From positions 67,901,322 to 67,965,321 of the forward strand of contig NC_086250.1 of NCBI RefSeq assembly GCF_021018805.1: a DNA stretch of 64,000 bases. Reading direction: 5' to 3'. The position numbers were made by a program, and so were the translations under genes. Positions 1-12,400 of this stretch are shown here, piece by piece (the stretch's first letter is position 1; each line of letters opens with the position of its first letter). This DNA comes from Prinia subflava. Its lineage: Eukaryota; Chordata; Aves; Passeriformes; Cisticolidae. Under the pieces are notes generated by a model, which did no database searches, was not told where the DNA came from, and saw nothing but the letters and a program-made list of their open reading frames with translations.

Positions 1-329
1 ATTTGTATGTTGCATTAAGGGCTATTTATTTATTTATCTATGAAACTAGTAGCTAGAAACTGGTAGGATTGTGATAAATGTTTTTGTAGCAGGTCATTCA
101 GATACAAGTGAAAGTTATTTTAAAGATGTTTATGTAGTGAAAGTTACCAGTTCCTTCACACAACTTTTAAAAGTAAGCAAATATAAAGGCGGTTGCCTGA
201 AAAGTGACTATAAAGAATGAATACTTAACAACTAATACTTAACAAATGTACTGTTTGGGGAATGTGTTGGTAAATGATTGTATTTCATAGCTTAAAGATG
301 TCTGCTGCTTGTTTATTTCCCTCTGTTAG
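1..329 (+). other. UPF2: UPF2 intron, 3' part
   Basis: Intronic sequence ending in a pyrimidine-rich stretch and TTAG acceptor just before the first exon seen. The window opens inside this intron. No repeat or other gene is recognised. Confidence 0.8.
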
Positions 330-433
330 AACAAGAGGACGAAGAAGCCAGTACTGGATCTCATTTAAAACTCATAGTAGATGCTTTTCTTCAGCAGCTT
401 CCAAACTGTGTCAACAGAGACCTCATAGACAAG
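330..433 (+). CDS. UPF2: UPF2 exon (local exon 1)
   Basis: Starts with 2 nt completing a codon, then 34 codons (local residues 1-34) ending in NRDLIDK. This is the linker and first helix of MIF4G-2. Acceptor TTAG, donor AAG|GTATGG, phase 0 at the end. Confidence 0.96.
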
Positions 434-3400
434 GTATGGTCATAGTTACAGGTTTTGCAGTCTTAAAAGCCATAATGCTAGATCAGATAGAAAGGAAATA
501 AAGATTTCCAACGTTGGAGTCTGACAGTAGCTGAATTCATTTTTAATCAGTCTGTATTCCTCTCAGTGAACGTGTTTTCTAACTATGCCAGTTCTAGCCA
601 AAACTGAAGATTTGTCTTTATGGATATTTTTAAAGCAGTTGCATGTAGTAGGAATAGCTCTGTAAAAGTTGTGTTTAAACACCATTTTCTTGAAACACCA
701 CTTTCTTGAAAACCCCCTGTATTAAAGTGAAGTATTGCATTAACTTTCCTCTTTATAGGCAGCAATGGATTTTTGCATGAATATGAATACAAAAGCCAAC
801 AGGAGAAAACTGGTGCGAGCACTTTTCATAGTTCCTAGACAAAGGTAAGAACAGAAGGGCACCAAGCTTGATCCACTCATTAATTATTTCATTTAGCATG
901 TGCATATATTTTTTAAAACCAGTGCAGATTCCATTTTTTTATTCCTGATGTGCACTTTTGGAGTGGCTTATGCTGAAACACCAAAGAAATATTTAGAATC
1001 AATAATCTACACTATGATACTTAGTCAAAAATTAAGGGTTTTCATAAGGATTTTTTCTGATACTTGGTGTTTACAGCATATCTTTTTTCATTACTTTTTT
1101 TGAACTGTGAAAATGACAGTATACCAAAAAGGGAGGATTTATTTAATTCAGGGCAGCTTGCACTTTTTTGTTTTAGATCCTGTGGACAGTTAGAGCACAG
1201 TATAGTTTGGAGGGAGGATTTCTTGTGATATATTAATTCTGATTCAGTACATGGCCATTGTAACAGCCAGTTCTAGGCCAGCCACTTTGATCCTGTCCTC
1301 TTTTGTCTGTCTACATCTGCCTGTGTAAAGCTCTTGCTGTTTCTCCTTGCCTCTGTGTAAGCAGATTTTCTGCACTTACAGGAAGAGCCCTGCTTCCAAA
1401 AATGGTTGCAAATATTCAACTAAAAACATTGAATTCATTGGAGGAATAATATATTTCTCTGTTCTCTGGTAAACTTGAACCTTAAATAAGTGAAATTATG
1501 AAGAAGTTGCTTTTCTTACTTCATCTTGCCCTGTTTCTTATGATAAGCTGGGATGCTGGATTTAATTTAAAGTGAATGTGATCATCTTGGAATTCTTGTT
1601 AGGAGTTTACACTGCTTTGATTCCATTACCTTTTAACACTGGGGGGAAAAACATAGCTTAAATATCTGTTTTGTCTCAACACCTGTGTAGACTGGCTTTG
1701 AAGAAACAGCCTTTGGTGCTTTGTTTTCCTTAAGTTTAATCACTGCTTGCTCTGTGTTTGGAGACTTTGGCAGAGGTCTGATTGTGCCTATCATATGAAT
1801 TAATGACAGAGGAGGCAGGCAACTGATGATTTGTGTTAAATGTAACAAGGTGCTCTTCAGCCCAAATGCAGGTTAGAGAGGAAGTGACATTTCTGTTTAT
1901 CAGCCTGCTGATAATGATGAAATGATGGAAAAAAAAAGAAATGCATCAAAACACAATGTGAGCAGGATTTCCTTTTCACAGCTTAGAACATCTACAGCAA
2001 TGTAAATCAGCAGGAGCACTTAGACTTCTGTCTTCAGCTCTGCCATAATAGAGAACTTTCCATATTTGTAAAATAGAAGTGGCTTTTTGGCTGTTCTGTG
2101 ACCATACAGTAATGTTTGTACCACTGCCCTGCATTGTTTCCTGGTGCTGTAGGTTCCAGATTGCTGAAATTGATTATTAACTCTTGGAATGCTTTTGGAA
2201 ATCATTTATTCTCTTTGCATAATCTGCTAAATTGTGCTGGGTGACAGTGATCTGGAGGAACTTGTAGATGTGCACAGCAAAAGGAGGTACTTTCAAACAG
2301 GAGCAGCATGATAAGGCTTGTAAATTCAGCAGTGTGGTTTCATAGATGGCATGAAAGCAAAAGTTAAATTCCTGCTATATTGCACTGTTAAAAATGTGTC
2401 TGTGATCAGGCTGTACTATAAACAGAGTTAGAAAACTCCTAGAAGCATACATAATTTCCTCATTGCCACCCATTTGTCATCTTCCCAGTGGTAATTCCAT
2501 TGCCCTGCAGATTTGTATTAAAAGTAATATTAACTTTAAACCCAGTAATTTTTCTGCTGGAACTCAACAGAGCAGGATGGATGGTGAGGTTGCCTGGAGG
2601 AGCTGTTACTTTTGTGACGGTTCTGGTCTCCAGTAGTTGGAACTAACATTGAAATGAATGGCTCAGCTGATCTTCTCACTGTTGGTCTTTAATTATAAAT
2701 ATGAAATTTTCCTAATATTAAGAAGCATTAACATTTGATGTACAATTTTTTTTAGTTCCTTTTCCTGCTGTCTGCTGTGGGCCCTACCTGACTAACGAAT
2801 ACTCAAGCTACCTTGATTCTTTTAAGATCTTTAGTTCAGTTGTGTTGATGTGCCTGCATTGGTAAGCCCATCTCTGGGCTTCTCAGCTGGAGAACAGGAT
2901 ATTGACTGAGCTGCTTGTTCTGAACACAAGCAGCTGGAATGTAAATACCAGCTGAACTGCCTATGGATGCAGACAATTTGAAAGGGCAACCTATCCCAAT
3001 ATTTAAGTAAACTGTATTGCTGCAGTTGGTAAAAGAGCAGTTCTGCTGTGTGTCTTCAAATCAACATTCATAATTCTTTCTGATGTAGAAAATTCTATAT
3101 ATTCTGTAGCACACTGCTTTGAGACTTTGTGTACTGTGCATTAACAAGGATTTTGCTCTGTGTATCACTTCACTGAGCTGTGATATGGTTTTACCTTCCA
3201 TTATTGTTGTTCCATACTTGTTTTTACTAATCCAGGATTTTTTTGCAATATCTCTCTGGGATACTGTGGGAGAACTGTGCTTGTTATGCTGATGTTTTTG
3301 AGGAGGGTTTTTTGTGAAAGCTTCAGCAGAGCAATGTCCTTGAGGATTCAGATAAAGCAGTATGTTTTCCAAAATCATTTAATTTCCAAGCATATCAGTT

Positions 3401-6400
3401 AATGCTGTTTATGTTTAGCTGCTTTATTTGCAGCCATAATGAGGGATTTCAGTGACAGAATAAATTCTCTTTCTTCTCCTGAGATCACTTTTGGGAAATG
3501 TGCAGGCACAACAGTTTCATCAAGAAAGTGTAAAACTGGTTTTTTGTTTGAGGTATAGAACAGACACTGTGAAATCAATGTAATTATGTAGTGTTGCCAG
3601 GGAGCTTTTCTTGCTACCACTAGGGTTGGATAGATTGGGACAAATCAGGATTCTTTAGGACATAAAACTTAATTTGACAAAAAAGGCCGTTTCTTCCTCA
3701 ATTCACTGTAAATCAGTGTTAGAATACATCTTTGCCCTGCTCTGTTGAATACTGATGAATGGATCACATTTACATTTTCAGCTGTGATTTGAACCTTCAA
3801 CCCAACAGAACAGAAGGCCTTTTAAAAAGATTTTTCAATGCCAGTACACGAGTGGCTTTCACATTTGCATTGAAGGATTGATTTAAAAATAAATATTAGT
3901 CTTTTAATCTAGGACTGCAGACAGTGATTTAACCCATCCTGCTCACAGCTTCAGGACTTGGGTATAGTTCTTTTCTGTCTAACTGAAACATCTTCCTCTA
4001 CATAGAATTATTTAGCTTTACCAGAATACTGCAGTTCTGTAAATGGTTTTCTTTTACTTCAATATGAGAAATCTGAGATCTCTTCTTCGGCTTTAAATTC
4101 CAAACAATTCTAGAAAAGTGATAAGCAGTATATAGGAGCTGTTGTGGCTTATGATATTTTCTGATGTTCCCATCTATGGTGATCTGTGAATTTGCAGTAA
4201 GAGATCAGTTGTTCATGTGGAGTTTTTTAGTGTTATTATTGGTTGTTCTTAATCTAGAACTTAGCTGCTGATTTTAACTCAAAAGCTGCATGCCTCCAGT
4301 GTAATTACTGTCAGCTTTTTATCCTGAGACTTCTCTGTCCCAAGGTCTTTTTGTTCAGTTGAACATATCAGTGTTTCAGTGGCCTGTTTCAGTTGAGGAT
4401 AAAATTGAGGGATGTGCTTGAGATCAAAGAAGTTTTATGTCCTTGCAAACAAATAAAAGCTGAAAGTGCTTCCCTGGGAACATTCCAATTCCACATCATC
4501 CTTCTCTTCCACTGAGCAGTGTGGGTGGCACTTAGTACCTGTTCAGGCCCTGTGAATGCACTGCTTTTATCCAGTATGATTATGCTTGTGAGGCAGGAGT
4601 TCTGGCTCCATTGCTTCATTTTTTAAGCTGTCTTGTCTTGTAGAATCACAGAAATTAGGAAATGTACAAAATGCCTCCTTCACTTTCCTGGGCTTAAAAT
4701 TTTGGATGCATCCATTTTAGAGAGATTGCAATTAGGACTTTGAGGAAAGTTTTTCTGTAAGTTGGGTTATGATTGGTTTTGTTTGTTTGAGCTTTTTTGT
4801 TTTAATAAACTGACATTTTAAATGATAGAAAAAAGATACGCTCTTAGATATTTTACTGACGTGTAGCTCATGTGAGCCTGAGAGCCAGAGTTGACTAGAT
4901 TTCAGTCTGTGCTATGTGGTCTAAATGACAGTGGTCAGAAGTGGTGCTTTTTGCTGTGCTGGTGAATATTCAGGTGCCTGACGTGGACTTTAGAGAGTGA
5001 CTGACTCATCCCTGATGCCAGATCTTGCTTTGTAATCAGAAGAGCAGGAAGAGAAAGCAATCCTGTGGGGGTTTATTAAAGTTCTTCCCCCTTCTCAAGA
5101 GAAAGAAATGCTTTTGGAGGGAACAACCAGTAGATGGTGCCACTGATACTGGAATGTCTCCACTGCTGAACATGAATTTTTATCTCCCCTGAGAGGGAAT
5201 TAACTCAATTTCTGATTGCCAGTTTCAGCATAATTAACCCAAGGCTTTTCCTTATTATATTTCACCTATTTAGAAATACCCAGTGTCAGTATGCTTCCCC
5301 ATGAAGAAACCTTTTGTCTCCTGCAAGGGAATAACAACAATGTGCTCTAAGACTTTAATTTTCCCCCAGGTATACTCAGTTTACAGAGATGAAATTATTA
5401 GCTCTCAGCAGGCAGGTACTTGTTGAGACCAGAATAAAACTTTATGGTATTTGTCTTAAAAGAGTTGCAATGCAGAAATCTCCTCAGTTAAAGACACCCT
5501 CTTAGTTGAGCCACAGTCCTCTCTTAGTTTAGCTTTTGTGGGTGTGTGTGAAGCAGTGAGACTTTCACTTCTCTCAAAGTTAATGGCTAAATGCTTAATA
5601 GCGTGGTAGTAACTTGCTGTGGGTAGTCAGCCTTGACTGTGTGTTCCAACAGGCTTGAAAAATGTAAATACTACTTCAGTTATTGATTAACAAAAGAGAT
5701 AAAAACTGTTAAATAGGTAACTGAGATACCCACAATATTTCACCAGGAGTCTTGTGCCTTATCAGGAGTCTGCCTGGTTATGCTTTTGGGGGGAGCTGAT
5801 GCTTCTAACTCACAATTTAAATACATAATTGTCTCTTTTTCTCTAAGTATTAAATGTCCTGGAAATTTGCTCCAGTGACATAGAATCAGAAAGGAGCCAG
5901 TAGTGATTGCTTTGTTTTGGGGTTTTTGCTTTGTGCCAAGCTCTATGTACTGTGCTTTTGGATTTTTTTTGTCAGCATATTTTTTCTTTTTCTTTTCCTT
6001 TCCTGAGCAACAGGGAAAACCTTAATCCTTCATAAAGTGTAAACTCAAGATGGATTTTTTCCTTACAGGCAATTTCTCACTAGAAGAATGCAAATTTAGG
6101 ATGTTCCTCTCCACTTACTTTGGCTTGTTCTAGAGTTCATCTGTTTACTGCATTTACTGAACATTCTGAAAATAAACTGAAAATACTTCCTTCAGCTTGT
6201 TAAATGATATTATGAGGCCTGAGAGTACAGTTGGATTCTCTGCATTTAAAACTGATATATACACAGCTGGTTTGCATAAATGTGCAAAGGAAATGGGTGT
6301 GAAGGCATGTAATTAAGAGAGCAGGAAATAAGGAAATTCTACAGAAAACTTGGAAATATTACCATTTGTGGGAGTACTAGCAGAGTTTTTGGGAAAAGGA

Positions 6401-9400
6401 TGACCACATCACTTCTGCTCAGCTTTGTTTTATGTAATAACTACTACATTGATTTAGAAGTTTCCCATCCTAAAAGTACAGATATTCTCTACCTTTCTGG
6501 TTATGTCTGCTGCTTTTCAGAAAAAATAGAAATACCTTGCTATAACCCATGTTCTTGTCTGTAACAACATTTTTTTTTTTGCATGTTGAGATGGATCTGA
6601 ATTTTCTTTCTGTTTGGTAATTTATTGAAGGTCAGATTCTGTAGTTGATGGTATTCAGCATTTTACCTATGGCAGGAGTTGAAGAGGGAATTAACTACGA
6701 AATATTCCAACAGGATGTGGTGGTTTACTGTCTTGTGTTATTTTTAAATGATATTGCATTCTGAAGTGGGCCAGAAAATAGCATGTATGTAGTACTGTCA
6801 GTGCATTGATTCTTTTCACAAGTAAAATGGTATCCATATTTGTACACATAAATACATTTTCCTCTATAAATTGTCTGTTTTATCCTCTCCTTTGTTTGCA
6901 GATTGGATTTGCTACCATTTTATGCAAGACTGGTTGCCACATTGCATCCCTGTATGTCTGATGTAGCAGAGGATCTCTGTTCCATGCTGAAAGGGGATTT
7001 CAGGTTCCATGTATGTTCTGGTGATTTAGTTTTTTACTAAAACCAAATTAACCAATCTCATCAATCATCTTCTGGGGAAAAAACCCATTTTGTGTTGTGC
7101 AGATACTACTTCTAAAATTCAGTAAATATTTTTCTGTCAGCTCAGCCGTTTTAGAAAAGAGAGGAGAAATGTTTATAACTTTGTAAGTCCTTGTAAAAGA
7201 GAAGTTTTTGCAATGTTCCATATATGCTTACATATTTATATAAATGAACTGTACAACCCTTACAACAGAAGTTACAAAAATTAGAACCTCTGCTCCATCT
7301 GTGTTAAGAGTTTCCTGTAAATCAGTAACTTGCTTTTAAAAGGAGACCTGACCTATTCTAACATTTCTCACTACAAGGCTGCTGTTGTACTGATCATGAT
7401 AATCATATAGTATTTAATTAAAATTAGATATTACGATTTTCATCTATCAAAATTTTCCACACAAATGTATATTTCAGTTTTGTTTCCTTCACTTTCTTTC
7501 AAGTGTTGTATCAAACTTGTTATGGTGCACAGTGATGATTCCTTCACCATTTTCTGAGTTTTGTGGCACAGATTTCAATTTTTTTTCTAATATTGACAAT
7601 AAAAGTGTGTATAAATTGCTCAGACTTACTTGAATCTTAACTATGTTAAGCTAGCTTTCTCAGAAAAACCTTTTCATGTTGGGGAAATAGAGTTTTCTAT
7701 TTTGCAGATAATGTTTAGATGTAGAGATATATTTGTGTTTTGCTCCTAAATTTATGCTGAATGTCAGTAACTTTAAAGGTTTGCACATTATTAAATCTGA
7801 CTTGAAAAAGCCATCAATGTTTAATATTTCCTTGAGGACAGTACAAGTGGTCCAATTCACATAGAGACTTCTTACTGATTCTGAAAATATGGAATCTAAA
7901 ATACTTTATCAGTACTTCACTGTGCAAAGGAGGAGGATCTATGGTTGTAGGTATATTAGAGGAATTAATTGTTTTGTGGGATGGGGAGATGGAGAAAAGA
8001 ATTAAAAATCTTCTGAAGAAACAAGTCATAGGGAGAGTTTCAGGAAACCCAATGAGAAGTAAAGGTGGAGCTCGAGGAACCAAACTGATACCAAACACTG
8101 CTCAATTCCCAAGTGGATTTTGTGCCTGTTCAGATCAAAGTAATTTAGAAGAAGTGGGGATTTTTGAGAGCCTACAATCAATTTTTTGGTTGTTTTTTTA
8201 GGTAAGAAAAAAGGACCAGATCAACATTGAAACAAAGAATAAAACTGTGAGATTTATTGGTGAGCTTACCAAGTTTAAGATGTTCTCCAAAAACGATACT
8301 CTCCACTGTCTAAAGGTTGGTGTTGTGATAGTCCTGCACTCCTGTGTTTGCTGATAATGTATCCCCATTTTATTCCTTTTCACTTACCTGCTGCTGATAT
8401 TACCTGAATTCATTACATGGGATGTTTTAAAGCCTGGTGTCTGTGGCTGCTGTGTATGAGGAGACTTTTATAGCTGCTATAGAAGTTAGAATGTTTTACC
8501 TCTTCTAATGGGAGGAATATATTGAAATAAACTTCTACATTTGGACGTAACCAAACTGCTCATCATTTTTTGCTAGTATGGCAGACATTACTACTTAGTA
8601 ATCTCCTGTACATTACAAAACTTCCACAATGTTGAATTCAGTGAATGTTTTTGTGGAGAAAATAACAGTAAGGGAGAGGGAGGCAAAAAGCATTTCAGTG
8701 ATGCAAGGAGAAGCTTTTTTGCCATTTTAGCAGCTGCTTTTGTTTGTTGAGGAACAAAACATCTCTGGGAAGCATTAATCTCTAGGCACATCATCTCACT
8801 TTGCATGCTGATAAACATTCAAACCTTGATGTCAAGTCCCAAATTAAAAATAGGTTTTAAAAAATAAAAGTGCCTTTAATAAAAGATGCATGAGACTCAC
8901 AGCTTAACATCTTGTTGTGCTTAACTGTTACGCTTAACTGTTGATGCTTAACTTTCTATGTGATTAGTTTCTATTCACTGACTTGTTACATATCAAAGCT
9001 GAATTCCTAAATAAATCATAATCACTCATAATTTCAATTTTCTTGTCTATAAAATGCTGTAAAATGAAAGCTGTATTAATTATAGTTATTGACTTAAAAC
9101 AGTGCAGTTAGGTGTGCTCTGAGGTAACTGTGCCCTTGTGCAGTATTATTGGGTAGTTTGGGTGAGGTTTTTCTGCCAGTCTTTCAAAATAACTCATTCT
9201 TCAGAAGCCTAAATTTGGGATCTATAGACTGTTGTTATAAGATTTTCAAAATGAGAATAATCTTTCTGTAAATACATACTAGATGCTTCTGTCAGACTTC
9301 TCTCATCACCATATTGAGATGGCTTGTACCTTGCTGGAAACCTGTGGAAGATTCCTCTTCAGATCACCAGAATCTCACTTAAGAACCAGTGTGCTTTTGG

Positions 9401-12400
9401 TAAGAGAAAACTTATTGTCTTGTAGGGGAGGGTGTCAGGTTCTGACTTAAAGCAATTACTTCTTTTTGAAACTATTCTCGAGAACTGCAGTTGACCTAAA
9501 AACCTCTTCATGACTTGAAAGAAAATGTAAAAAAAAGAATTCAATTTCTGAAGTAAAAAGCTATTGCTTTTGAACTACTAATAATTCAGAGACAGGGCAA
9601 ACCCAGAGGACGAGATTGAAAGAATATTGTAGCTGTACCTGAACATGCCTGAAATAGTGTTTGAGGGGAAAAATAGTGGTGAGTGGAACCAGACATGATT
9701 TCAACTGGAAATGAAGACAATTGTGGAAGAGGTGATTTCTGTGTCCTGTATAATCATCTGGGGCTTTAAATGTGAAAAAAAAAGTTTATGAAGACACTAA
9801 GAGAAGCGGTTTTAGAAATAGAGATTGGGAATTAAAATAAGATTAGAATTGTGATCTGTAAATCTGGAGAAGTACTGGCAAAGAATTATAAATAACAAGA
9901 ACTGAATAATATATTTACTGACTTGGGAGACAATCCTAAAATTCTTTGTCCAAGGCAGGAGACTGAGTCAGATATGGTTGAAGAAGACCTTCAAAGATAG
10001 ATTCATTTTCTCTTAAACCAGTAGTCTCTCTTCTCATTCTCTACTTAATAGAGAAGCAGTTGCATACTTTGGTATATTGTTGTACAATTTATTTCAACAA
10101 AATACTGGTTTTTTCTGAACCTCTCTGAATGTCAGAACATCTGTTGAGGTAGTACAGTCACGAGAGGGAAGAGATGGGCAAATAACCTGCCAGTTCCTTG
10201 ACTCTTGCTTTTTATATCTTGAAAGGTTGGAATCTCAATTTTCTAAAGGTTTGTAGCTGATGTGTTGTATTGTGAAATATATTCCTTTCCATAATCAAGT
10301 ATTTTTCCCTTGAAAACCCCGTTCCATTGTCTTTAAAAGACATTTCACTTGTTGCCATCACTTCTTGGTAGTTAATAAAAATTTTAGAAGTTAGGAAAAA
10401 TGAAATACTTATACCAGAGCTGGTTTTTGTAACTGCTTCTAGTGTTATGCACTACAAAAATGCTGACTGTTAGCTGGATTGCTGGAATCTGCTGGATGAA
10501 TGCTAAACATGGCTTAACTGTGAAGTGCAAGACAAACCACAAACAGTTTGAATTACTGAGCCTTAAACCTCACAAGGTTTTGGATAAATAGTCTTTTCTT
10601 ATGCATTAAGGAACCAGGAGAAGGTGGAAGATGGCAAATAACTTTGGAATTTCTATTTATTGAGATGTAAAATAGGCTAAATAGATTTATATCCTGCATC
10701 CATCCTAATAGCTGCATTTTCTAACATTTCCCTAAAAAACCTACAGAGATTAATTTTGACTTAAATAGTCTTATACAAATTGGATCATAGTCTTATGGTA
10801 CAAGTTACTGTGAACTGTGGAATAGATTTCTCCCAAAGCAAGCTGATGAAAATCTTGTGGTAAAAATCTAAGCAATTGTAAAGCTGATCTACTCTTATGA
10901 GTAGAATTAAGGCCTCTTGATCCTCTAAATAATTTTTGGTTCTAATCTTTTCTGCTGATGATGTATTTTGTAATAAGATTCCAAACAGGCTGCGTGTCTC
11001 CTATTAAAGACAATGTTGCTTTGTCCTAGTGTGGAAGAAAGTCATAGTTAAGAATGGATTTTAAAAGTAATTAAGGAAAAATTACTCATTGAGAAATAAA
11101 GTGCTGTATAAGAGTGTCACAAATTTAGTGGCACTAAGTAATTTTTCTAGAGAACATTTAGTGATCATATTCTGGTTTTGTGCAACTACTTCATGTTTTG
11201 CAAATTATTTAGGGATTCTTCTTTTATTAAGACAATGTTTTTTTCTAGTAATGGTCTTCTTGGCACATCTTTCAAGTTCAGTGTCCTTTTTGTAATTTAA
11301 AATACTAATGTCAAACTAGATTGGCTTTAGGATTGATTTGTTGATAAATGAATTACTTGAATTGGAGATTTGAAAGAAGATCAGCTTCATCTTGATCTAT
11401 GTTTCTGTAACATAAGCAAATTAAAATGTCAAATTCTTATACTGTTGTGATCTTGCAGAAAGAATATTTGAAATTCTGGTGTCAAAAGCTTCCTAATGCA
11501 TTTCTAATCATTTAACTTAGACAATTGTCTTAAGCATTAGGGCCAGATCACTTGTGTTGATAAATATACAGAACTTAAGCTACACGGTGACTTCCTTCTT
11601 AGTGTGACTGCTTTATTGGTGGTGTTGAAACCGTGGGAGATGTTTCTGCAGGCAGAGGTTGTGGTAAAGTAAATGCAGTTCATGTAGAACTGTGTTAATT
11701 CACTAATAATAATAACAACAATGTGCTTCCAGGAAATTAAAAATTTCCATTTTTAACTGCCGGAATGAGTAGCAGGGCAGAACAGTGCAGGTATTAAAAG
11801 GAAGGAGGAGCTGAACAGTTTCAGATACCATCATATCTGATGTCTGAATGTCAGCCATTCTGAAATGCTTTCCAAAATTGGAATTCTTGAATGTTTAGGT
11901 TTTGATTAGTTACTTTTTTCTTTTTTTTTTCCCTAATGGTCACCAGATTTTCTTTTGAAATGCTTCTGCAATATGTGCTATGTGCAGAGAGATTTTGCTA
12001 CTCACCAAGAAGAAAAACCCAAACAGTTTTAATATTTTGACATGGATAATTCAGTGTTGTTTGTGGTCTGTTTTTATCAAAGGAAAGAGAGAAACCTAAT
12101 CTACAAATGTAATTCTTTACCTGTGTAGTTCTTAATTTTAGCCTAGTAAAATGAGGACCCAAAGTAGCTGATGAACTTAAAGCACTTCGGAGTGCAGGTC
12201 TTGCTTTTTTCTTGTGAATTGCATCAAGGTTTTTGTTACTGCAAACAGTGTAGTCTTATGATTTCTCTATCCTGCCTGTCTGTCTGATGCCTTAGCTGAA
12301 AAAGGACTGAAACAGTTCCTTGAAATGCTGAAGATTTTTAATAAGTTGAGATTAAGGCTAATACAATCCACTTACAGTTAGAACACACACTCAAGACTGC

